64,000 nucleotides of DNA from Erpobdella octoculata (Eukaryota; Annelida; Clitellata; Hirudinida; Erpobdellidae), in NCBI GenBank assembly GCA_963978895.1, contig OZ022245.1:26139584-26203583 (forward strand), in the 5' to 3' direction. The translations under genes and the position numbers were made by a program. The notes beneath the pieces are model-generated. The model searched no databases. It was not told the origin of the DNA and saw only the letters and a program-made list of their open reading frames with translations. Shown here piece by piece: positions 11,359 to 23,195 of this stretch. Numbering within the stretch: position 1 is the first letter of the stretch; each line of letters starts with the position of its first letter.

Positions 11359-12963
11359 CTGAAAGTGAAAAGACGAGATGCTATTTTCTGATTATTTATA
11401 AATAATTAAGATTTTCAATCAGATGCAAAAAAATTAAATATAATTAATTTCATAATAATCATTATTTTCTATTTATTGGTAATAATTTACAAATGCCAAA
11501 CAACAACAACAACAACAACCAGATGATCTAACAATAACAATAATAATAATAATTACTCCTAGATGATAAATCAAATTATGTAAAAGTCAAATTCAAGAAT
11601 ATCATTACATGGTCTCATATTTATTGGACCAAGATCCATGACATTATAAAGGCAATTTATCATCAAAACACCCTCCACTTCATCATCACCATCATCATCA
11701 GTATCCCTATGCCCCTCACTCTTACTAGGACCATAACCATGTCCCCAATTAGAACCAAATACCACTGTAACCATATCCCCCCCCATTGCCAATATCATCA
11801 CCACCAACCTAACATACAAGTGAACTTTGTATAACTAGAAATAGAATAATTCGAGATGAAAAAAATCTATTAGAAAAGTCAAAATACAACCGCACTCCTC
11901 CACCCCAAAATTGCAAAATGACACACCCACGTCTTCTCTGTCCCACGACCCTACTAGGAATTATTACCTCATTATTGCAGAGGACGATTAAATAAAATAA
12001 ATTCGTTTTGAAATTGCATAAATTTATCAACTTTTAGTGACTTTTTTTTTCTTAAACTTTCGACGCAAAAAAAACATCTTCCGTCAAAATACGAGTTCCG
12101 CCGGAAGGACGCAGTAATTTAGTTTTCCTCGCAGAGATTGCAATTTGCATTCTAAAAGTTCCGCTAGAAAAAAGGGAGTCGAAAAATAACGACAAGAAAA
12201 AAAAGTACAATCCAATTCTACATGCAGGAGAGAAATGCCAATAAAACAGAACAGGTACCTTCAATAAAGAAACCATTCCAAAATACCTTACTCGCTGCTT
12301 TATGATGACAAAAAGGTAATGTTTAATAATAATAATAATGTGAAGAATACAAGTGGAATAAATGTAGCAAAACAAGCAATACTGCTTCAATTAATACTCC
12401 AGATCAAAATAAAAATCGTAAACAGGAAATGCATTTTAATGAGATGTATGAATTATTACATGATTATAATGATATATATATATATATATATATATGGTAA
12501 ATAAGGTAGATGAGTCATGCACTCGTAAAAGGATATCACTTTGAATAATAATTCACTCCTCCTCTAATAATATTTTTTAAATTCATATTCAATAAATATA
12601 TTAAAATAATTACTCGTAATAATTATTATGAATAAATATAACAAAATAGTTACACATTAATATGGTCGAAGCAAATGTTATTATGACTTACAAGAGAAGT
12701 GCTCAGAAATTACTTTTTCGTCAGCTGGTGCAATGTCATTCTTGCATGTTTGTTTTTTGTTGTTCAATGTCATCAAAAATAACACATTAAAACCAGGAAT
12801 GTGAACGTAAACCCGATGATCACGTTTAATAACCTCTTCTTCTTCAGGTGAAGATAAGAAAAAATACCACACACGAGAGAAGAAGAACCGAGTAATCTCC
12901 TCGCTGGAAATTCCCGCCCGGAGTTGCACCGGAACATATTTTTGTTTTAAATTAAAACACAAC

Positions 12964-13019
<56 letters not shown>

Positions 13020-13925
13020 GTAAAAAATGAAATATGTCTAAAAACAGAAGAAACGTAGTTTTCACCACTTTCCCCGCTGCATAAGGAGTTAAAAGAATGC
13101 ATTTTTGGAGGTTTTAAATTTTTGAAGGTTTTACATTTTTAAAGTTTAACATTTTAAAACTTCGACACTCCATCAAGAAACCTTCAACGTTTCAAGTCGG
13201 TGACACCCACGCGTGACTAAAACACATGTCACACGTGACACGCTTAATCGTAATCCACGTCACAGCCAAAATAGAGTTGCTTTTAAGAAAACAAACTGTT
13301 TGCTGATAATTCACAACCTTCTCTGCAAAGGAAGGCATATTTTTAAGTACTTAAATTCACATTATGGTTGAAATAAATATCTATATTTAGATATATATGC
13401 ATTTTGAATATATGTTTATATTTATGTATGTGAAGTGGGAGTGTGAAAGTTGGAGTTGTCACATAAATATGCTTACGTACAATGAAGAATTATTGTCACG
13501 TACATATGCTTATGTACAATGAAGACTTATTGTCATGTAATATGCTTACTTATCCCACGTAAAACAGAGACTTGTCACATGCAATGAAGCTCTATGTAAG
13601 TACAATGAAGACTCACGACTTGTACAATGATGCCAAACATGTTTTGTTTTCTGTAATAGAGACTGAACATATAGTCACAGTCCAACGATTTTTATAATAG
13701 TTTATAGTCCTTTACACCAGGTGTTTTAAGACTCTAATGGCTGTATGTAGGAAGCATTTAAGTACTTCCTGTCGTGGATCAGAATTTGATCCTTTTTACT
13801 TTTTCCTCCTCCTTTCTCCAGGCTTGGGACTGGCTAGCAATTAGCGAGGCGGGGTTATACTCGCACAGTCCAACGACAAGTTACGCCGGTGAAGTACGCT
13901 ACGGAGTTGGACGAGGGTCAAACAG

Positions 13926-14145
13926 ACCTATGATCAGACGGACCTATGATCAGACGGACTTATGATCAGACGGACCTATGATCAAACGGACCTATGATCA
14001 GACGGACCTATGATCAGACGGACCTATGATCAAACGGACCTATGATCAGACGGACTTGTGATCAAACGGACCTATGATCAAACGGACTTGTGATCAAACG
14101 GACTTATGATCAAACGGACTTGTGATCAAACGGACCTATGATCGG
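13926..14145. repeat. 16-bp minisatellite
   Basis: About 13 tandem copies of (c/t)(a/g)tgatca(g/a)acggac. Variant positions are shared between units in blocks (cta vs tta/ttg; cag vs caa), which suggests unequal exchange. Each unit carries a tgatca site. Confidence 0.95.
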
Positions 14146-14958
14146 GTCTGGAACTTGAAAAAATCTGATCGATTCAACCCAGTTCTTTCAGTGTCAGGTA
14201 AAAAATTCCGTAGACCATGTAAGATCAAGTTGTGATTTGGATTCGGACATTCAGAGAAGCTGGTTGAATGAGAATGAATGCATGTTTAACTTTGTCTCAG
14301 AAAACAAACTCTTCTCAAGTAGCTTGTCATTCACATGTGACAGGATAATACAGTTGCACACACTTAAATGTAAAAATAGATAAACACACAAGTGATCTTG
14401 ATTGCTCATTTATTTATTATCAATATTCTGAAATTCATTCATAAACTATTTACAATGAATAAATAGTACCGTGTTTTCTTCTTTTTAAACTAAAGTTCAA
14501 AGGGAGCACTCCGTCCCTGGCTCGCTGCGCCCCGATGGACATCCTCCCCGTCACTAATGTAACAAGCTTTACATCAAGAGAAGTGAATGACTTGAAAGAA
14601 AAAGCACTTTAGAAGAAGCAAATAGAAATATTTGTTTACTATTTCAGGCCATATATATATATATATAATATTGAAACTGAGAAATTACGCAGAGTTGATC
14701 AAAATCTCATGACGAAATAGGAAATATTTAAAATTTCAAATAGCCAGGAATAGAGCCATTTAAACCATAGTTCTTCCGATCGTCCGAAAAAGAAGACAAA
14801 ATTAAATTACGACAAAGAGCACCATCTACACTGACTTCATTTCACTGCTTAACAAGCCGTGTGGATGCAAAAACAAAAATAGAATACGATAAATAAAATT
14901 AAATGACCTCCTTTCAGAGAATCACCCACTAAATTACTTAAATCTCCAGCGAACGACC

Positions 14959-15040
14959 CGACCGCCCCCTATCCTACCGTAGGTCATCACTATCACTATC
15001 GACCGCCCCCTATCCTACCATAGGTCATCATTATCACTAT
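14959..15040. repeat. 41-bp direct duplication
   Basis: Two adjacent copies of a unit starting cgaccgccccctatcctacc, differing at two or three positions. It is a small GC-rich island in AT-rich intron sequence. Confidence 0.9.
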
Positions 15041-15256
15041 TGCCAGTAACACGCCAGTCAGTGTAATCAGCAATTTATAAGCAGATTAAATTATGAATTT
15101 CTGACACGATCTCAAACCCACATCGTTTGCAGCATCAAAATAAAAAATACAAACACATAATGATTATTTTAATTTAAATCATAAATAATAGAAGAATATT
15201 AATAATAATAAATATAATAATAGATAATATAAGACATGAGTGAAGTAAAACAGTTA

Positions 15257-15502
15257 ACAAGTAAATTAAAAACGAATTTTTAAAACCAATGCTCTTATAT
15301 GTAATTAAGACACAAATTTTGCAATCAATTTTTTCTTATATTACTCTTTTATTTTATATTAAAGTCTGGCCTGGCGTAATATGGTTCGAAGAGCATTGCG
15401 ATTTCCATTAAGCTCATAAACAAAAATTTTGCAATCAATTTTTTCTTATATTACTCTTTTATTTTATATTAAAGTCGCAATATACAACAAATAAATATAA
15501 TA

Positions 15503-15550
<48 letters not shown>

Positions 15551-15751
15551 CCTCAAGAAAATTAACTAAATTAATTGACTTATTGTAAAACTAATAATTG
15601 AATATTGCATTGTCTTCTATCTTGAGCATGTATGCAAAATTTGAAAAAAATCTATCATCAGGAAGTGACTCAAAAATTGATTGCAAGATTTGAAACAGAG
15701 AAACAGACAGAGAAACAGAGCCGACGAGTTAATAAAAGCATTGGTAAAAAT
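15257..15751 (+). repeat. Dispersed repeat family, copy A
   Basis: It shares long near-identical blocks with 31208-31555 (copy B) and 31790-32057 (copy C). The 5' block has aaaacgaatttttaaaacca and a poly-T/TTATATTACTC segment, itself duplicated at 15308-15360 and 15424-15475 around an unrelated spacer of about 60 bp. A (TA)n run follows, then a conserved block from ctaaattaattgacttattg to gacgagttaataaaagcatt. Between gattgcaagatttgaaac and gagccgacgag lies a short 12-bp repeat (agacagagaaac). No ORF of note, so it is probably a non-autonomous element. Confidence 0.85.
15508..15546. repeat. (TA)n microsatellite inside dispersed repeat copy A
   Basis: About 19 TA units between the two conserved blocks of the dispersed repeat. 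Copy B has no TA run here, so it expanded after insertion. Confidence 0.93.
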
Positions 15752-16118
15752 AGATCTTTTCAGGACTAGAAAAAGAACAAGTGAAAACAAATTTAGAAAA
15801 TTAGGAACATGCTTAAGAAAACTAAAAAATTTCATAGCGACATCGTATCGCAAAAATATTACTCAGATGAATAGAAAACAAAAGATGTTTGTAGTTACTA
15901 TGACGATGACAATTTGTGTCGTCATTATCATTTGCTTCTTTAATTTATTTTTAATACCTCTTGCTTTTTAAATTTCATTTTTGTTTAATTAAACTATAAA
16001 TTTGTCGATGCAGGCGAATTCTATAATGATCTTCCAAACTTCAAAACCTCCGCCAACATCTCGCGGACATCCGGACAAATGAAAGCTATTAAAAGCGTAT
16101 GAAAACTGTCTACCCTAC

Positions 16119-16277
16119 CATGGACTCCCGGTGCATCCTCCTGTTGACCGGGCCGTCGGACAGCGGGCTTAGACTCTGCTTGAGTAGGGAGCTGAGCGGT
16201 AGGCTGAGATTGGCCGGAAGTGAATATCTCTTGTTGGTCTCTGACGAAAAGTCGTTGTGGTTGGGATCCAGCTGCTG
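16119..16277 (-). CDS. CDK16/17/18: PCTAIRE kinase exon: pre-kinase regulatory segment
   Basis: 53 codons, phase 0 at both ends, acceptor CTACAG, donor GTAGGG. It contains KRYSLPANLSLP, matching the conserved KRLSLPADIRLP block ahead of the kinase domain in PCTAIREs. It ends MHRESM, which joins to YEIGFGK. Vertebrate members have an Arg-Arg-x-Ser-type site (RRASLSEIGFGK) here; this copy has HRES instead, so the basophilic phosphorylation site looks weakened. Confidence 0.88.
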
Positions 16278-17659
16278 CTGTAGGTCAGGAAGGATTTGTA
16301 TTATTAAAGAAATAAAAAAAAATTAAACTGATTACATAATGATATATTAACAAATTAAACAGCTTTAATTTATTATGAAACAATATTTAATAAAATCACA
16401 GCAATCTCCTTTTTATAATCATAAATTTATTTTACATTTCAATTAAGCTTTTCAGTGTTTAAATTGAAAAATAACAGCTATTTCTCAGACCCGATGATGA
16501 TGATGATGATGATGATGATGACGATGATGATGATGATGATGATGAACGAGTAGCATTTAAATTTTGCAATAAATCAAATCTCAGGCAAAGAAAATTTGCA
16601 TAATAATTAATACTAATTGATTTATTATATACATTTTTTATTAATAGAAATTTTAAACACAAATGTCAAAGAAAAGTATGATTAAATTATATGTACGTAT
16701 ATATTATATTAATCAAATTTATTAATGTATTTATTTATATACATAAAGCGGACAACCAAATAGCTATTTTCTATAAAAATAAAAAAATATTCTCAAAAAA
16801 ATAATCATATGTCTCAATGTCTCCTCATGATGGAAGACCAAGGAGAACTTGAAAACTTATACAAATGAAACAGGATAGCTCCCTTCTTCCTTCTTGCTAT
16901 GCTTTTGAAACAAGTGTACTGGCTGGGGGGAGGGGGGTTGTGATTTCCGAGAATTTAAGTGGAGAAAATTTGCAAATTAGGTAATTACGAGACTTTCAAT
17001 TTTTTAGCGGAAAATTTAAACCTTTCAAAGACATACAGCCGATTGCAAATGGTTACTAAAACCGAGGTCTATGTAATTTGTGAATGAATGAATGAATGAA
17101 TGAATGAATGAATGAATGAATGAATGAATGAATGAATGAATGAATGGAATGAACAAACGAATGAACTAACTGAATGAATTAATGGTCGGAGTGAATTATG
17201 TCGAAGTTTAGTCACGTGGTGGCCATGGGGAGCTGATACTCGCCATAGAAACTTTAATTCAATTTCATCGGCTTAAAAACATGTCAGGCATGAATAAATC
17301 TAGAAATCAACTCGCACCTCTGAGATTCAGGAATTAGCCCTTTCTTGTATAGAAGAACCGACCCCATATGTAAATGTAACTGAATATCAGTTTAACAAGG
17401 ATTCTCACATAAATCACAGCCACAATTGTCAGATTAGCACAACAGTTAGATTAATGGCAGCTAATCATCTCCAACTTAACCTTCCTAAAGCCTGCTCCAC
17501 AATATCATCATCACCATCATCACCATCATCATCATCATCACCATCACCATCATCATCAATATTCTTCCTACACGTCATCAATACTCAGCCCTATAAACCA
17601 TCACCTCCCCTCTTCTTTCACCAGAATCATCTTCCATACCTGCTAATCAACCAACCCAC
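16278..17659. other. Kinase intron (between 5' exons)
   Basis: Non-coding. It contains a (GAT)n run at 16495-16545, an uninterrupted (GAAT)n run at 17082-17146 and CAT repeats at 17505-17562. Confidence 0.6.
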
Positions 17660-17877
17660 CTGGCCGTTAGTATTGACGACACTGTTCTGGAGATGACTCC
17701 TACAAGTTTTGTTCCGCAGTTTTATCGGCGTGGCGGGAAAAGCCCGAGGATCGGCAGCAGTTGCAGTAGCGGCGGCAGTAGCGGCTGTAGCAGTCGTAGG
17801 TACGGTGGTATTCGTCTTGGCTAGGAGAGTTCTTCCGCACTCGTCGACGCATGTCAGTTTCACAGCTGGAGAATTAC
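17660..17877 (-). CDS. CDK16/17/18: PCTAIRE kinase, probable N-terminal exon (Ala/Thr-rich)
   Basis: The exon lies between a TTTTTCCAG acceptor (minus strand) and a GTGGGT donor. It carries 2 nt of a split codon and 72 codons, ending in phase 0, which fits the phase-0 start of the next exon at 16277. It encodes LTCVDECGRTLLAK, then a Thr/Ala-rich run, then PIKLRNK, and ends NTNGQ. I cannot align it to vertebrate PCTAIRE N-termini, which diverge strongly, so the call rests on splice signals, phase and the open frame. An alternative donor GTATGG at 17638-17639 would leave the wrong phase for the next exon. Confidence 0.5.
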
Positions 17878-18837
17878 CTGGAAAAATATTTTAAAACAAA
17901 ACCGTCAATTTTTCTTTAAAATATTATTTTATCTCATTTAACCTCCGACCTGAGGCAACCGACACACACACGCACACAAACACACGTACATGCGAGCTTA
18001 GGCAAACATACACACCTGATGAAGATGCTGGAATTCATATGTAATAGATGTAATCATTAACCTGGGGAAATCATTCCTACTCTGGGAATGTGGATGATGT
18101 AGCAAATAGAAATATAAAGCCATAGTTGTTTTAAAAAATCATATAAAAGCTGATTGGGTGACTGAGCTGTAATTTAACAAGCTTATGGAATGAACTTCAG
18201 GTTGAAACAAATTTATCTGTTTTAAATCTTATCAAATCCAGATAAACGTATAATAAACAATCCGGAATAATTCCTTCTTAATTTCAGCATAAAATTCATC
18301 CAACAATTGTTCTAACTCATATTATCTATAAGACAGCTTTACTTTCAGTTGGCAAACCATAAGAACTAATAATGACTAATTTAGTATCGCATGGGAATAA
18401 TTGTTGTCTAAAAGTATATCATCATCAGAGAATAATTATCATCTAAAAATCGATTTTCCGGTTATAACCGGACCGGGAGAAAACTTCAATCAGATATATT
18501 GATCCAGCTGGTCAAATCACATCGCGTTTGTATTTTACCTTGCAAAGAAAGCATCTGGAGAGACAACAGATGGGTCCCGATGTTGCATAACAACATTAAG
18601 CACATAACAATAATAATAATAATAACGATAACAAAATAATAAGGCAGAAAATAAATTGTGTCGTGTGTCGGCTATTTTTCAAACTTCTTTTCAAAATCAT
18701 AAAAACATTTTTTTAGTCTGTAATAGAAAAAAAAATAGTTTAAAAATAAAAAGTCAAGTTGAAGTCTCTGCTTTTCATCGGACATCATCTGAAAGCCCAG
18801 CAAGGAAAACAAGAGAGGGAGTAAGCACTAGACAAGA

Positions 18838-18935
18838 TGGTGACGATGATGATGGTGATGACGATGATGTTGATGGTGATGATGATGGTGATGATGGTGA
18901 TGATGGTGACGATGATGGTGATGATGATGTTGATA
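18838..18935. repeat. GAT/GGT-rich array
   Basis: Tandem gatgatggtgatgatggt-type units. It reads as a poly-Asp open frame on the plus strand, which I do not consider a gene. Confidence 0.9.
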
Positions 18936-18938
18936 ATA

Positions 18939-19067
18939 TATTTCATTACCGTAACATATCTTAAATGAGTGACATCTCACTACTGTAACATGTTGTAAAT
19001 ACATGACATTTCATTACCGTAACATGTCGTAAATACATGACATTTCATTACCGTAACATGTCGTCAA
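18939..19067. repeat. 36-bp tandem repeat
   Basis: About 3.5 copies of a unit containing catttcattaccgtaacatg followed by tcgtaaatacatga; the first copies are diverged. Confidence 0.88.
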
Positions 19068-19289
19068 TATACTCTATTTAACTACAAAACAACAAATAAA
19101 GAAATGCCCACAAATTGTGACCAGTTTTATTTTATTGATTTCCCTTTCCTTCTTAAAAGTGCATATCATCATTCTCGAATAGAATTTAAAAATAATATTA
19201 TATTACTACATATATAATAACAATGCATATTAACATTCCAGCATTTACTGTTACAAATTTTACGCCTAGTTCTGTAATACATGTTATGC

Positions 19290-19412
19290 CTGCACACATT
19301 ATTATAATTTTCATTAATATTCCTGCACACATTATTATAATTTTCATTAATATTCCTGCATATATTATTATAATTTTCATTAATATTCCTGCATGTATTA
19401 TTATAATTGACA
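19290..19412. repeat. 33-bp tandem repeat
   Basis: Almost four copies of a unit starting attattataattttcattaa and ending tattcctgcacac. Because 33 is divisible by three, several frames stay open; these are not genes. Confidence 0.92.
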
Positions 19413-20908
19413 ATATTGGCATATATTATCATAATTCATCGTGGAGATGAGCTCAACACAACATCACAGGCGCAGGCACCCAAGAAATGATAAAACCAGC
19501 GCTATGCTAACTAGAATCATTAAAACATACGAAGGCAGCAAACAAAAACACAGAAAACACATAAATCCAGGACAAAACACCTGAAGAAAATTGAAACATA
19601 AAATATACTAAAGTGGAATCTCTCGTAAATAAAACACGCCCACGCGTTTCTCTTTAGATCTGGGAGTGCTCCGTTGTGGCAGTGGTAGGGTGGTAATGGT
19701 AGTGATGGAGTGGTAATGGCAGTGGTGGGGTGGGGTGGTAATGGTAGCAGTAGCGGTAGAGATGGTAATGGTAGCAGGAGTGGTGGTGATGGAAGCCGCA
19801 GGAATTATGCCGGCAACAGTAGCGGTGGTCACGGGCGGCTAATCAAGGCATAGAGTAGCAGCATGTCAGTAAGGGGCATTCCCGCACCGACCAAACTCAC
19901 CCTACTAATCCACTCAGCCATCCATCTATTCGCTCTCGTTCATCAATCCTCATTCCACCCGCCAGTCTCTGAATCCGACAGATGGTCCATCAATTCATCC
20001 GTTCTTCCGCCTCATTTCAGAAGAGCCATCCTTCAATTCCACCATCCCCCCCCCCCCCAAAAAAACGGTCCTCCACCCAGTTCCTCCCAGCTGGTTCACG
20101 CCATAAAACCCCCCTCGGCTTTTCAACCATTAACGCAAGCTTTCAAACCCAAGTGTTATTCGTTCTAAAACCCATCCCACATGCGTGCTTCATCATAATA
20201 TGCTAACACAGTTCAGCATATGCGACAGTTCAACATAACCGTAGCTTATGTACAATTTCATGAGGTCACCAGCGGACACGCAAGACATAAACATAAGCCC
20301 TTGACAATATCAGAGTTATTAATAACCCCAATATTGTCCGAAATTCGCAACAGAATTGATGACAGGCTGACATGAATACGCACTACTACGTATTCATCTC
20401 CGAAGATCATGCAAACGCAGATCTAACCATACACGTGCACACGTGGCGTACAGTGACGTATGTACACCAGCCAACACGTGGCATCAGCATCCTCATAAGT
20501 TCCACCACAACCATCACATCTTCCACCTTCACGTGTTCGTCCAAATTGACTTAAAAACAAACGAAGGGACAATAAACAATCCAACTTCATTTTCCTTCAA
20601 CACAAATTGGATTATTTTTTCCTTCGTCATACGTTGTTGCTGAAGTTGTACTTTTATGTATTATTGTACTTATGTACTGTCAAGTCAAGTATTTTATTAA
20701 ATGGAACTTGTCCAATCGTTTGAAACTTTTTCTTCTCTGCCCCTCTTGCTCCCCTACTCACTTTATTTCTCGTTTGTTTAGTCTTAATAATCAAAATATT
20801 AATAACACTTATACGCCACTCTAAGAGTCACGACACGAGAAATAACGATAACGAAGTCTCAACCAAGAAGTTATTTACGAAAACGCCCATTAATACCTGA
20901 TGACAGCC

Positions 20909-20992
20909 TGCCTACCTACCTACCTACCTACCTACCTGCCTACCTACGTATACCTACCTACCTACCTACCTACCTACCTACCTGCCTACATG
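20909..20992. repeat. (CTAC)n array
   Basis: Tandem ctac/cctac units with occasional cgtata or cctg breaks. Confidence 0.93.
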
Positions 20993-21293
20993 CCTACACA
21001 GCTATCTACCTAACCTGCCTGTCCATATAATCAAGTTAAATAGGAGGATAAGTGGTACTTCTCAATCAGTAGCGGATAAGGTCGATGAGTCAAACCCTAG
21101 GGGAGTTCCAAGAAGTCCTCAACGGTAACATCGGGGGAAGGAAGGGGAAGTAGGGGAGGGGGGAAACTTGCGTCAATTAAGATAAGCAATAACAATTATT
21201 TAAGTAGCACTTGGAAAACTCGGCATCTCGGAACATGACACCAGCTAAGTCGTGGATCATGAATCGAGGTCAATTATTGATGGTTAAAAGAAA

Positions 21294-21294
21294 C

Positions 21295-21359
<65 letters not shown>
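21294..21359. repeat. (GA)n microsatellite
   Basis: About 33 GA units with one ggg interruption. Confidence 0.95.
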
Positions 21360-21362
<3 letters not shown>

Positions 21363-21713
21363 TGTGAATTTGGCTTAGCATGTCTGACGACATTAAGACA
21401 TCTGGCATTTCAAAACCGTACGACGTCTTTAGATTATAATCAGCTCGACCGCTCTTCTCTTCACGACATCGTTCCGTGCAGAAGCAGAGGACACGCAAAA
21501 AAACGAACTCCACATTTCGCAGTCCGTCCGTCCGTCTGTGTGTGTGTGTGCCCGATATTTAAGCTTTAATCACCGCACACATTATTGCACATTCGGAGAC
21601 GATAAAGTTCTTTGGTCATGCCGCCATAAAGCACGTCGTCTGGACTAATAAATATAACACGTCCTAATCCTCTTTTCACGTTGGAAGAACAGAACGCTAC
21701 AGACAGGCAGACA

Positions 21714-21826
21714 CATACATACACACACACACATACATACACACATACACACATACATACATACATACATACATACATACATACATACATACATACATAC
21801 ATACATACATACATACATACATACAA
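21714..21826. repeat. (CATA)n/(CA)n compound microsatellite
   Basis: CA and CATA units from 21714, then an unbroken (CATA)n of about 75 bp. It ends about 40 bp before the hAT element at 21869. Confidence 0.95.
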
Positions 21827-21905
21827 ACGTACAAACGCGAGTATATTGCACACCAACAGCTCTAGGAGCAGGGACGTAAATTGGGGGGGGCAGGGGGGGG
21901 CATTT

Positions 21906-22166
21906 GCCCCCCCCTGATTTTCAAAATTTGAATTTTTTTACCTAAAGTTTACTATATATTTATTTAATTTTAACTTTACTTAACATAGTGATGATGCAAT
22001 GCGTATTGGAATCCTTCTGGCGTGTATAGACAATTCGCCCCCCCTTGATTTCCAAAATTAAAATTTTTTTTACCTAGAGTTTACTATATAATATGTTAAT
22101 TTTAACTTTACTTAACCCCGTGATGATTCAATGCGTATTGGAATTCTTTTTGCGTGTGTAGACAAT
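21906..22166. repeat. Internal 130-bp duplication in the hAT element
   Basis: Two adjacent copies, each running from gccccccc(c/t)tgattt to gcgtgt(a/g)tagacaatt, about 85-90% alike by eye. Confidence 0.85.
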
Positions 22167-22973
22167 TTTATATCTTAGCTCGATGCTAGATTTACCAATA
22201 ACTGCAGAGTAATAATTTGTGTATCAGTGTTGGTCCAAAGACTAGCTGTTTTCTGTGCCAAAATACAATCAGCGAACTCGTGGAATTTTATCCTATTAGT
22301 GGTATTGATACAATGTTGATTCCCTCACAGCTGTCTACATCAAAGTTATTATTTATTACACAACAATAAAACAAAATTATAACCACCCCATTTTGGACAT
22401 TTTTTTTACAAACTTTTATTTAGGTTAAAATCTCTGTTTGTTTGTTTGTGTGTGTGTGTCTTCCTCTGTACGCAAATCTTGCAAGTGAAATTTAACCAGC
22501 ATTTTGACTAGCTAGGAAGTTGAAACTTTCAGCATAGCTTTATATTTGATGAAAATACATGATTCAATTAAAAAAAAAACTTTGAACATCTTTTGCATTT
22601 CTAAATTGAATGTATTTGAATTCAAAGTTTGAGTTGAAAAACTCGTTTTTCCTTTACTTGTTTTGCTAATCCTGTACTTGCCCCTGCAATATGATTAAAT
22701 CATTCATCCCCCTTATACCCAGTGGCGCGTGGCGAATCCAGAATTGTCTGGTGGGGATTCACTTCAGAAATTTTTTTATATTCTCTTCCAAAAAGCTGAT
22801 AACCGGTAAGGGGTAGTCGTAAGTATTTTTCAAAAATTTTTTCAAAGACTTCCAATTTCTCTTCCCAAAAAAGCTACGGTCGTTTTCCAAAACCAAGGTA
22901 TTATACCCAAAAAAATTTCAATTGATACTCTGATAGGGGATGCATTTCCCCATCCCTCTCTGCTTGTACCTAC

Positions 22974-23195
22974 GTATTTATATAAATGTAAAAGGTAATG
23001 TGTGTGTGAGAGCATTCGTTTATCACATCCAAGCCGCAGGAGCAATTTTAACAACATTTGGCATGCAGGTAACTTCATTGATGAGAAAATTTTGAAAAAT
23101 TACAAAAAATCTGTTATTTCTTTGACGTTTCATTGGCAAAAACGAGAAAAAACTAAGCATAAAAAACCCGGACAACACCGGGTAACCCTGTCAGT
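22974..23195 (+). mobile_element. Possible non-autonomous Helitron-like element nested in the hAT
   Basis: It begins with tatttatataaatgtaaaag and a GT-rich run. The end has a short GC hairpin (cccgg-acaaca-ccggg, 23167-23182) followed by taaccctgtcagtaag. This layout, an A/T-rich start with (GT)n then a GC hairpin about 10 bp before the terminus, recalls common invertebrate Helitron-like repeats, but the terminal CTRR is not clear. Family assignment is from memory of the layout only. Confidence 0.35.

Larger units (their letters stand above)
11359..16118. other. Kinase intron, 4.8 kb, repeat-filled
   Basis: Intron between two phase-matched kinase exons. It holds AAT runs (12963-13018), a TA run (12472-12494), degenerate repeats of about 45 bp at 13455-13640, a 16-bp minisatellite (13926-14145), a 41-bp duplication (14959-15040) and one copy of a dispersed repeat (15257-15751). 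No coding region is supported. Confidence 0.7.

Noticed and set aside
17638..17877. Longer version of the N-terminal kinase exon using donor GTATGG
   Set aside because: It would leave two bases of a codon while the next exon begins in phase 0; the GTGGGT donor at 17658-17659 fits.
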